Below are positions 1-5,508 of a DNA stretch of 12,273 nucleotides, one piece after another. The stretch covers positions 1 through 12,273 of the forward strand of contig JAUNBY010000052.1 of NCBI GenBank assembly GCA_030526935.1. Reading direction: 5' to 3'. This DNA comes from Clostridia bacterium (lineage in GTDB: Bacteria > Bacillota > Clostridia > Christensenellales > Aristaeellaceae). The position numbers and the translations under genes are program-made. The notes under the pieces were generated by a model, which made no database searches, was not told where the DNA came from, and was given only the letters and a program-made list of their open reading frames with translations. Numbering within the stretch: position 1 is the stretch's first letter; every line of letters begins with the position of its first letter.

Positions 1-75
1 CCTTGGTAGCTCAGTCGGTAGAGCAGTAGACTGAAAATCTACGTGTCGGTGGTTCAATTCCGCCCCAAGGCACCA
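1..75 (+). tRNA. tRNA-Phe (GAA), first base lies outside the window
   Basis: Cloverleaf with anticodon loop 31-37 and anticodon GAA at 33-35, closed by GTAGA/TCTAC. The T-arm is normal (GGTGG, loop TTCAATT, CCGCC). The 3' acceptor strand CCAAGGC (65-71) needs GCCTTGG on the 5' side, but the window begins at CCTTGG, so only the first G is missing. The discriminator is A72 and CCA is encoded at 73-75. It is the first of three closely packed tRNAs, only one base ahead of tRNA-Gly, so they are surely co-transcribed from a promoter upstream of the window. Confidence 0.97.
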
Positions 76-76
76 T

Positions 77-152
77 GCGGTAGTAGCTCAGTTGGTAGAG
101 CGCCACCTTGCCAAGGTGGAGGTCGCGAGTCCGAGCCTCGTCTACCGCTCCA
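77..152 (+). tRNA. tRNA-Gly (GCC) with unusual T-loop
   Basis: Acceptor stem GCGGTAG (77-83) pairs perfectly with CTACCGC (142-148), then discriminator T149 and encoded CCA 150-152. The anticodon loop is 108-114 with GCC at 110-112 and a perfect 5-bp stem. The D-loop keeps the GG pair. The T-stem (125-129 with 137-141) is sound, but the T-loop at 130-136 reads TCCGAGC, so position 55 is C rather than the near-universal U that becomes pseudouridine. The folding is otherwise canonical and I expect a working tRNA. Confidence 0.96.
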
Positions 153-158
153 GATGAT

Positions 159-233
159 GGCGTGATAGCCAAGTGGTAAGGCAAAGGTCTGCAAAACCTT
201 TATTCACCGGTTCAAATCCGGTTCACGCCTCCA
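159..233 (+). tRNA. tRNA-Cys (GCA)
   Basis: Acceptor stem GGCGTGA (159-165) pairs perfectly with TCACGCC (223-229). The discriminator is T230, as expected for Cys identity, and CCA is encoded at 231-233. The anticodon loop 189-195 holds GCA at 191-193, with stem AAGGT/ACCTT. The T-loop TTCAAAT is normal. It is the last tRNA of the cluster and lies just ahead of an intrinsic terminator. Confidence 0.97.
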
Positions 234-239
234 GCAGCG

Positions 240-279
240 AAAAATCCCTGAAGCTTTGTGTTTCAGGGATTTTTGTTTA
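240..279 (+). terminator. intrinsic terminator of the tRNA cluster
   Basis: A perfect 9-bp stem, ATCCCTGAA (244-252) with TTCAGGGAT (262-270), is extended by an A-run on the left and a T-run on the right, with a 9-base loop. TTTTTGTTT follows directly. It starts about 7 bases after the CCA end of tRNA-Cys, so it ends the tRNA transcript. Confidence 0.93.
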
Positions 280-334
280 TATCTCGTCGCACGGCTTTTG
301 CGCACTGTCGAATTTCAATTCATTCATAACGCTG

Positions 335-363
335 TTGACAATAGTATATCAAATACCTATAAT
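335..363 (+). promoter_or_regulatory. consensus sigma-A promoter of the ferritin/VIT gene
   Basis: TTGACA at 335-340 and TATAAT at 358-363 are separated by exactly 17 bases, a full 12 of 12 match to the housekeeping consensus. Transcription should start near 370, leaving only about 11 bases before the ATG at 381. I see no clear Fur, MntR or DtxR-type palindrome over it. Confidence 0.9.
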
Positions 364-380
364 GTAATCGAGGTGATGAT

Positions 381-1256
381 ATGGACATCGACAATGAATC
401 CCTTTTGACGATACGAAAGCTTCAGCAGGCGGAAGTGACCGAATCGGAGATTTACCGGAGGATCGCCAGGTTCGTCAAAAAAGAGTCCGAAAAGAAGGTT
501 TTAATGCGTATAGCGGACGAGGAGGACGGTCACGCGCATATATGGCATAAGTACACCAATGTCAATATGCAGCCGGAAAAGAAGAAGGTGCGCCATTACG
601 CTTTATTGGCGCGAGTATTCGGATATACGTTTGCGATAAAGCTTATGGAAAACGGCGAGCGAGGCGCTCAAAAGGCATATGAGAGCCTTTCCGACAAGGT
701 TCCCGAAGCCAGAAGGATACTAAACGACGAGATATCCCACGAAAACGAGCTTATCGCAATGCTCGACGAGGAACGCCTCAAATATGTTGGTTCCATGGTA
801 CTGGGGCTGTCCGACGCGCTCGTTGAATTGACCGGAACGCTTGCAGGATTGACATTCGCGCTTCAGGATACGAGGCTTGTGGCTTTGTCCGGACTTATAA
901 CCGGCGTATCCGCGACGCTTTCAATGGCTTCCAGCGAATATCTCAGCGCAAAAAGCGAGGGCAGGTCAGACGCGTTCAAATCCTGTTCCTATACCGGAAT
1001 AGCCTATTGCATAACGGTAGCCCTGATGGTTTTGCCGTACCTCCTGCTTCCCTCGGCGAATTACGCGCTGGCGCTTATAATCATGCTCGCGATAGTCGTG
1101 GCGGAAATAGCGCTATTCTCTTATTACCTGTCTGTCGCGCGCGATCAGTCGTTCAAAAACCGCTTTCGCGAGATGGCGGGGATCAGCCTTGGCGTAGCGG
1201 TGCTTGCGTTCGTCATAGGACTTGCCGCCAAGCACTTTCTTGGAGTGGATATTTAG
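381..1256 (+). CDS. ferritin-like / VIT1 (CCC1) fusion membrane protein, probable iron or manganese transporter
   Basis: A 291-residue protein with two parts. Residues 1-130 look like a rubrerythrin/ferritin-like four-helix domain with metal-ligand motifs: E18/E21, EExxH at 47-51, E90/E93, and E117-x-x-H120-E121. Residues 135-286 look like a VIT1/CCC1 membrane domain with about five helices (136-160, 166-187, 204-223, 228-250, 267-286). They include the family-typical GLSDALVELTG (142-152) and a conserved S-E-Y near 185-187. Related proteins (MbfA type, and the VIT1/CCC1 family) move ferrous iron or manganese across membranes, with the ferritin part thought to bind the metal. Export versus storage is inferred, not shown. 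The start is ATG 381 behind GAGGTGA (370-376). The gene stands alone between the tRNA terminator and a convergent gene, and has no link to the dcw genes downstream. Confidence 0.85.
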   Translation: MDIDNESLLTIRKLQQAEVTESEIYRRIARFVKKESEKKVLMRIADEEDGHAHIWHKYTNVNMQPEKKKVRHYALLARVFGYTFAIKLMENGERGAQKAYESLSDKVPEARRILNDEISHENELIAMLDEERLKYVGSMVLGLSDALVELTGTLAGLTFALQDTRLVALSGLITGVSATLSMASSEYLSAKSEGRSDAFKSCSYTGIAYCITVALMVLPYLLLPSANYALALIIMLAIVVAEIALFSYYLSVARDQSFKNRFREMAGISLGVAVLAFVIGLAAKHFLGVDI

Positions 1257-1281
1257 TGGCGAATTGTATTCCCATACATCG

Positions 1282-1315
1282 AGGGGTGAACCCGTCTATA
1301 CGCGGTTCACCCCTT
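1282..1315. terminator. hairpin between convergent genes, probable bidirectional terminator
   Basis: A perfect 11-bp stem, AGGGGTGAACC (1282-1292) with GGTTCACCCCT (1304-1314), has an 11-base loop. It lies 26 bases past the VIT-gene stop and 27 bases past the stop of the minus-strand gene, the usual place for a shared terminator. Neither side has a strong T-run, so termination strength is uncertain. Confidence 0.6.
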
Positions 1316-1340
1316 AATGATACGCCATATATCCGCCTGT

Positions 1341-1646
1341 TTATACTACCGGAGAAGTTACGCTCGGCGTCGTTTCGACGGATTGTTCGATGAGGGGGTT
1401 AATACCGTTGAAAAATTCGACGAGTTGCTCGCCCCACAACGCGCATACAACGACGGTTATCACAATAAGCAGTGCGATCAATATGATCGCGGCCTTGGCG
1501 AAATTGCGTTTTACAGCGCGCCTGCTGGTTATCGCCCAGATGATGAACATAACGAGATTGAGTCCGGGTATGATCGACAGTATAAGCGTTCCAAGCCAGT
1601 TGATCACCGATACTTCCCTGCGCTTAGCGGAGGATATTTCAGACAT
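1341..1646 (-). CDS. small two-helix membrane protein of unknown function
   Basis: A 101-residue protein with two predicted membrane helices at about 17-39 and 52-71. Between them is a short basic loop with the pattern SRRAVKRNFAKA (41-52), and the N-terminus carries KRRE (8-11). The layout W-x(7)-IIPGLN...WA...NFAKA resembles a widespread but uncharacterised family of small Firmicutes membrane proteins; I assign no function. The C-terminal 20 residues are Thr/Ser/Pro/Val-rich and likely unstructured. The gene is well supported. On the minus strand AAAGGAG lies 9 bases before the ATG (complement of 1644-1646), and a near-consensus promoter lies about 90 bases upstream. It converges on the ferritin/VIT gene and is divergent from mraZ. 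Confidence 0.78.
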   Translation of the reverse strand: MSEISSAKRREVSVINWLGTLILSIIPGLNLVMFIIWAITSRRAVKRNFAKAAIILIALLIVITVVVCALWGEQLVEFFNGINPLIEQSVETTPSVTSPVV

Positions 1647-1682
1647 ACGAATGCTCCTTTCACATAAACCCCAAAATTCTAA

Positions 1683-1705
1683 CGGGCGTTTCGCGCCGAC
1701 GCCCG
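1683..1705 (-). promoter_or_regulatory. leader hairpin of the small membrane-protein gene
   Basis: Seven paired bases (CGGGCGT 1683-1689 with ACGCCCG 1699-1705) and a 9-base loop lie inside the predicted 5' leader of the minus-strand gene, between its promoter and its ribosome-binding site. On the minus strand the stem is followed by a T-containing stretch (TTAGAATTTT). It could act as an attenuator or merely stabilise the message; the sequence cannot decide. Confidence 0.4.
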
Positions 1706-1734
1706 CTTAAATCGCAAACGTCGTCTATAGAGTT

Positions 1735-1763
1735 ATTATACATAATATTGCCGCTCAAGTCAA
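1735..1763 (-). promoter_or_regulatory. sigma-A promoter of the small membrane-protein gene
   Basis: Read on the minus strand, TTGACT (complement of 1758-1763) and TATAAT (complement of 1735-1740) are spaced by exactly 17 bases, an 11 of 12 match to the housekeeping consensus. The transcript would start near 1728, giving a leader of about 82 bases before the ATG at 1646. Confidence 0.85.
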
Positions 1764-1891
1764 ATACATATTTGCGAAATCGGATTTTGGGAACGGTGGA
1801 GAACGTTTGGAATACACGTTGGATTTCAGTTGCATGAAGCGCGTCGGTTAGTTCTATACGCGCACAGGTCGGCAGATATCACGTTCCGTCA

Positions 1892-1913
1892 TATTTAAAA
1901 AGTATTTAAAAAG
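1892..1913. repeat. 11-base tandem repeat
   Basis: TATTTAAAAAG occurs twice back to back (1892-1902 and 1903-1913) without mismatch. It is AT-rich and lies in non-coding DNA. Confidence 0.85.
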
Positions 1914-1945
1914 TTCATTTCCTGCATGGTGCTGATTATCTGGTC

Positions 1946-1981
1946 GCAGGTATACCGATCAGCTTCTCCTCGTATACCTGC
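1946..1981. repeat. 9-bp perfect inverted repeat
   Basis: GCAGGTATA (1946-1954) is matched by its exact complement TATACCTGC (1973-1981) across an 18-base spacer. It could be an RNA hairpin or a protein-binding palindrome. It lies 29 bases before a second hairpin, so both may belong to one RNA. Confidence 0.7.
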
Positions 1982-2010
1982 CTGAATAGGGGAAACGTCA
2001 CCTCCGCCAC

Positions 2011-2050
2011 GAGGATGTCGCAAATCTGCAACATCCTCTATTATTTTCTC
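2011..2050 (+). terminator. possible intrinsic terminator ahead of the mraZ promoter
   Basis: GAGGATGT (2011-2018) pairs with ACATCCTC (2031-2038), with two further G-C pairs inside the loop (2020-2021 with 2028-2029). The T-rich stretch TATTATTTTCT follows. The shape is terminator-like on the plus strand, but I recognise no plus-strand gene just before it. It could end an unrecognised small RNA, or shield the mraZ operon from read-through. Confidence 0.4.
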
Positions 2051-2116
2051 AATCACAATTATAGATGTAAGCATATTGCAAAAGAATCGGACGGCAAACT
2101 TTTTTTGGGGAATAGG

Positions 2117-2159
2117 TGTCAAAAGGTGGCGAGTTTTGGTTTGTTGTGGTATAATGTGG
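2117..2159 (+). promoter_or_regulatory. predicted MraZ operator: five TGG/TGT triplets with 10-base period
   Basis: The triplets TGT, TGG, TGG, TGG and TGG start at 2117, 2127, 2137, 2147 and 2157, exactly one helical turn apart. Four of the five are preceded by G and one by T. E. coli MraZ is known to bind TGGGN repeats separated by five bases upstream of its own gene, the same 10-base period. Here the array spans the -35 region and both sides of the -10 box (2150-2155), as expected for a repressor site that controls the whole cluster. Confidence 0.72.
2147..2155 (+). promoter_or_regulatory. extended -10 promoter of the dcw operon
   Basis: TGG-TATAAT (2147-2155) matches the TGn extended -10 element followed by a perfect -10 hexamer. 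The best -35 at 17-base spacing is TGGCGA (2127-2132), only 3 of 6, which fits a promoter that relies on its extended -10. Transcription should start near 2162, about 28 bases before the mraZ ATG. Confidence 0.8.
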
Positions 2160-2189
2160 AGGAATCTTTGTGGTGGAGGGGGCTTTTGA

Positions 2190-2651
2190 ATGGCAAGTGC
2201 CGCATTTTCGGGCAACTCTTCACATACAATGGACGCGAAAGGGAGAGTTACAATACCCGCGGCATATCGCGCCGCGTTGGGCGAGGACTTTACCGTAGGA
2301 ATGAACAATGAACTGTCGGCGATTGCCCTTTACCCCAAGAGCAGGTGGGAATCAATAGAGGAGGATCTCAACCGCATACCCCCAACCGATATAAAGGGCA
2401 TGAGGTATGTACGCCTGATAAACGGAAACTCGTTTCCGGATACTCAGCTCGACGCGCAGGGCAGGGTTTTGCTGCCACAGGCTCTTCGCAATAAAGCGGG
2501 ATTGGTGAAAAACGTAAGATTCGTAGGCGTTGGACAGTCGATAGAGATATGGGACGAGTCTCGCTATGTGCGCGAGAACGAATCGGCTGAACTGGCATGC
2601 GGCGACCTGCTAAGCTATGTCAACGAATTGTACTATAAGCCGAGGAACTGA
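2190..2651 (+). CDS. mraZ: MraZ, transcriptional regulator of the dcw cluster
   Basis: A 153-residue protein, near the family's usual length of about 145-150. It shows the two SpoVT/AbrB-like half-domains of MraZ, each with the conserved DxxxR motif: D15-A-K-G-R19 followed by VTIPAAYR, and D88-A-Q-G-R92 followed by VLLPQALR. MraZ proteins form rings that bind phased TGG-type repeats and repress their own promoter; a matching repeat array lies directly upstream. The start is ATG 2190 with GGAGG at 2175-2179, 10 bases ahead. It is the first gene of the operon. In most bacteria the next gene is the 16S rRNA methyltransferase rsmH (mraW), but here only 69 bases separate mraZ from an FtsL-like gene, so rsmH is absent from its usual place. 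Confidence 0.96.
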   Translation: MASAAFSGNSSHTMDAKGRVTIPAAYRAALGEDFTVGMNNELSAIALYPKSRWESIEEDLNRIPPTDIKGMRYVRLINGNSFPDTQLDAQGRVLLPQALRNKAGLVKNVRFVGVGQSIEIWDESRYVRENESAELACGDLLSYVNELYYKPRN

Positions 2652-2720
2652 AAGTAAGCGGTAAGCCGTCCCCTGTGTCGATCCATCGGATCCACGCCGG
2701 CGGAGGCGCTTAACGGAACA

Positions 2721-3239
2721 ATGAAAAAGCGGGGGAGTTTTAATACTATGCGAAACACGGCTGGCATGTACACACGCAACGCGGCGAACGATATCAACGA
2801 CTGGTGGAGCGACGCTATATATACTCCGTCGAGGCAATCCCGTCCGAGAAGGCACGCTCAAAGTCTTCCGCAGGCACTCAAAAAGCCCGGGCGAACCCGC
2901 GTTGAAAGGCGCAGGGCGCAAGCGCTTAACAGGATTGGCATGTACATGGCAATTGCGTTGGCCGTATGCTGCTTCTTTGTTCAGGTCGCGCGTTACGCAC
3001 AGATAGCTATAAACTCCAAGCAGATTTCGTCGCTTAACAGTGAAATTGCGGAGCTTGAGAATCAAAAGGAGAATCTCGAACTGCGCCTGAGCGCCAGGGT
3101 GAACAGCGAACGGCTTATGAACGAGGCTATGGCTATGGATGAGATGCAACTCGCCACCGACGAGCAGACCAGATATATAGCCCTCGACGCGCAAAAGACG
3201 AGACAACAAACGATACTCGCCGCAAACACGGCAAAGTGA
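2721..3239 (+). CDS. ftsL: FtsL-like septum-formation protein
   Basis: A 172-residue bitopic membrane protein. It has a long basic cytoplasmic part (1-70, rich in Arg after residue 38), one helix at about 72-90, and an external coiled coil at about 95-135 (heptad-like LNSEIAELENQKENLEL), then a polar tail. This layout and its place between mraZ and the division transpeptidase identify it as FtsL, although the sequence family is weakly conserved. FtsL forms a coiled-coil complex with FtsB/DivIC and FtsQ/DivIB that activates FtsW-FtsI. The start is uncertain. ATG 2721 has GGAGG 14 bases away (2702-2706). The in-frame ATG 2748 has GGAG (2734-2737) 10 bases away and would give 163 residues; it is about equally likely. 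Confidence 0.82.
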   Translation: MKKRGSFNTMRNTAGMYTRNAANDINDWWSDAIYTPSRQSRPRRHAQSLPQALKKPGRTRVERRRAQALNRIGMYMAIALAVCCFFVQVARYAQIAINSKQISSLNSEIAELENQKENLELRLSARVNSERLMNEAMAMDEMQLATDEQTRYIALDAQKTRQQTILAANTAK

Positions 3240-3339
3240 CGTAAAGCCTGACGGCGGAAGCGATCATGCCCGCCTTCGAGTATTGCGGCGGAATAATGTG
3301 CTTTTCGCCGGCTGCTAAACCAGTATATGGAGGAATTGC

Positions 3340-5460
3340 ATGGTTCCAACAGGGCCTGCTATTCGAAAGAGAATGGCCGTAATGCTTGCGGCTTTTACAT
3401 TGATGTTTATAATACTGGCTTGGAGGCTTTTTGATTTGCAGGTAGTGCAGTCCGAAAGCCTTCAGGAAAAAGCGCAAAGTCAATGGACGCGCGACAGCAT
3501 AATTTCCCCGAGGCGCGGAACGATTCTGGACAGGGACGGGTCTACTCTGGCGATAAGCGCCACGGCCTATACCGCGAGCGTGAGTCCGCGCATGGTGACC
3601 GACGCTGAAAACTTTTCAAGGCTCCTCGCTCCCGTTCTCAATATGGAAATGGATTCCATTCTTGAGAGGGCGTCCGACAGGTCAAAGGGAGGCGTGACGC
3701 TTAAGAGACAGCTGACAAACGAGGTCGCCAGGCAACTCAGGGCGATGCTGGCGCAGGACAAACAGTCGGGCGCGGGCGCGCTTAACGGGCTGTACATAGA
3801 GGAGGATACCAGGCGGTATTATCCGATGGGAAGCTTTCTTTGCCAGCTACTTGGTATAACCACCATAGACGGCGTCGGTCAGTCGGGACTTGAGCAGTCG
3901 CTCAATAAATACCTGACAGGTAAAAACGGGAGGGTGCTTTCCGAGATCGACGGCAAGGGAAGGCTCCTCACGTCCGGCTCCAACGAATACGTCGCGGCGG
4001 TCGACGGATACGACGTAACGCTTACCATAGACGCCGATATACAGGCCATCGTCGAACAGGCGGCGAGAGAAGCCATGACGGTGAACGACGCGAAAGCGGT
4101 GAGGGTTCTTGTCATGAACCCCGGCACGGGTGAGATACTGGCGATGTGCTCCAAGCCGGACTTCGACCTCAATTCCCCGCCCCGCGACGACGTAGACGCG
4201 CTCAACGAACTTATGCGCAACCGCATAGTCACCGACGCCTACGAGCCGGGTTCGACGTTTAAGGTGCTTACGACGGCGATCGCCCTGGAAACAGGCGTCA
4301 CAAACGTTTCCGAGGGGTTTTACTGCTCGGGATCAGTTGTCGTGGAGGGCGGAAGGATAAGGTGCTGGAGCAGCGCTCACGGCGCTCAGACGATGGCCAG
4401 GGGGCTTGAAAACTCCTGCAACCCCGTATTCGTAGAACTGGGTCTCAGACTCGGCATAGAGCGTTTTTACGACTATATGGAGGCTTTCGGCCTAGGGCGC
4501 GTTACGGGAGTAGATATTTCGGGAGAAGCTTCGGGAATACTTATATCGCGCGAAAACTGCAAGCGCGTTGATATAGCGCGCATAGGCTTTGGCCAGTCCG
4601 TGGCGCTTACGCCGATACAGCTCCTCACCGCGGCCAGCGCCACGGTGAACGGCGGGAACCTTATGAAGCCCTACGTGGTCAAACAGATTTCATCGGATGA
4701 TGGCGAGGTCGTTTATATGTCCGAGCCTTCGGTGGTTTCAAATCCCATTTCCGCCAAAACCTCCGAAACGATGCGCGGACTTCTCGAAGGCGTCGTCAAA
4801 AACGGCGGCGGAAAAAACGCCTACCTTGAGAGTTACCGCGTCGGGGGAAAGACGGGAACGGCGCAGATATACGTGGACGGCGTGGTATCCTCGGATACTC
4901 ATATAGGTTCCTTTATGGGATTCGCTCCCATAGACGACCCGGAGATAGCGGTGCTGTTTATCGTAGACGAAGCTACGGTAAAGCCCGATTACGGATCGAC
5001 GACAGCCGCTCCGTTCGCGAAGCAGGTCATAGAAAGGACTCTTATACATCTCGCGGTTCCGTCGCATGGGAGTTTTCAGGACGAGAGCACCTATCTGGAC
5101 GTTCCCGACGTCGTTGGAATGGATACGCAAAAGGCATTGCGGGCTATCGGTCAGGCGGGATTTACGGCCGTTCTCGACGGAACGGGCCGGACGGTCGTGG
5201 GTCAGTTGCCAAAGGCCGGAACTCAGATGGCAAGTGGGTCTATAATAACCGTGTATGTCGAAACCGACGGGGAGTATACTTCGCAAAACGTCGAAGTGCC
5301 GGATGTCACGGGGATGTCCATAGGCGAGGCGAATCGTCTGATAGTCAGTTACGGACTTAATATGACGATAGACGGAAGCGGTCTGGCTACCGCGCAGGAG
5401 CCGTCCGCCGGGACGATGGTTACAAGGGATACAAGCGTGTCGGTTAGCTTCGAACGCTAG
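3340..5460 (+). CDS. ftsI: class B penicillin-binding protein with two PASTA domains (FtsI/SpoVD type)
   Basis: A 706-residue septal peptidoglycan transpeptidase that cross-links stem peptides outside the membrane. It has a short cytoplasmic N-terminus and an anchor helix at about 12-30. The dimerisation domain (about 50-220) includes RRGTILDRDG at 58-67. The transpeptidase domain (about 225-570) has the three active-site motifs S305-T-F-K308, S359-C-N361 and K504-T-G506. Two PASTA domains follow at about 586-641 and 651-706, each beginning VPDV-x-GM. GGAGG at 3329-3333 lies 6 bases before ATG 3340. Many Firmicutes have two such genes side by side, pbpB for division and spoVD for the sporulation cortex. 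Only one is here, so it could be either; its place beside ftsL and the paired FtsW downstream favour a division role. Confidence 0.94.
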   Translation: MVPTGPAIRKRMAVMLAAFTLMFIILAWRLFDLQVVQSESLQEKAQSQWTRDSIISPRRGTILDRDGSTLAISATAYTASVSPRMVTDAENFSRLLAPVLNMEMDSILERASDRSKGGVTLKRQLTNEVARQLRAMLAQDKQSGAGALNGLYIEEDTRRYYPMGSFLCQLLGITTIDGVGQSGLEQSLNKYLTGKNGRVLSEIDGKGRLLTSGSNEYVAAVDGYDVTLTIDADIQAIVEQAAREAMTVNDAKAVRVLVMNPGTGEILAMCSKPDFDLNSPPRDDVDALNELMRNRIVTDAYEPGSTFKVLTTAIALETGVTNVSEGFYCSGSVVVEGGRIRCWSSAHGAQTMARGLENSCNPVFVELGLRLGIERFYDYMEAFGLGRVTGVDISGEASGILISRENCKRVDIARIGFGQSVALTPIQLLTAASATVNGGNLMKPYVVKQISSDDGEVVYMSEPSVVSNPISAKTSETMRGLLEGVVKNGGGKNAYLESYRVGGKTGTAQIYVDGVVSSDTHIGSFMGFAPIDDPEIAVLFIVDEATVKPDYGSTTAAPFAKQVIERTLIHLAVPSHGSFQDESTYLDVPDVVGMDTQKALRAIGQAGFTAVLDGTGRTVVGQLPKAGTQMASGSIITVYVETDGEYTSQNVEVPDVTGMSIGEANRLIVSYGLNMTIDGSGLATAQEPSAGTMVTRDTSVSVSFER

Positions 5461-5508
5461 AAATCGCGCTTGTGGCATATGTATCGTAATAATCAGGAGG
5501 CGGCACAG

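Larger units (their letters stand above)
1764..2106. other. intergenic region without a convincing gene
   Basis: This stretch separates the minus-strand promoter from the mraZ control region. I find no reading frame with both a credible start site and a recognisable product. What it holds is an 11-base tandem duplication (1892-1913), a 9-bp inverted repeat (1946-1981), an 8-bp hairpin with a T-rich tail (2011-2050), and a T-run at 2099-2106. It may encode a small RNA or be the remains of a lost gene; neither is established. Confidence 0.5.

Noticed and set aside
335..352. TTGA-N10-TCAA inverted repeat over the ferritin/VIT promoter as a metal-regulator site
   Set aside because: Four-base arms are too short, the first arm is just the -35 box, and it matches no known Fur, MntR or DtxR consensus.
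1936..2034. Minus-strand 32-codon open frame starting MLQICDILVAE
   Set aside because: Codon choice looks plausible, but the only Shine-Dalgarno-like bases abut the ATG, it coincides with two inverted repeats, and no family is recognised.
1764..2189. Known riboswitch or T-box ahead of mraZ
   Set aside because: I looked for T-box, guanidine, SAM, glycine and SRP-like signatures and found none; the mraZ leader itself is only about 28 bases.
1895..2308. Minus-strand open frame of 137 codons overlapping the mraZ start
   Set aside because: Its first part is antisense to mraZ and its promoter, and it has no recognisable domain or ribosome-binding site. The C-terminal part vaguely recalls transposase-like sequence, but not enough to call a pseudogene.
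5470..5508. Upstream TTG start for murE adding 13 residues
   Set aside because: ATG 5509 has a perfect AGGAGG at 8 bases, and the extra residues do not resemble MurE N-termini.
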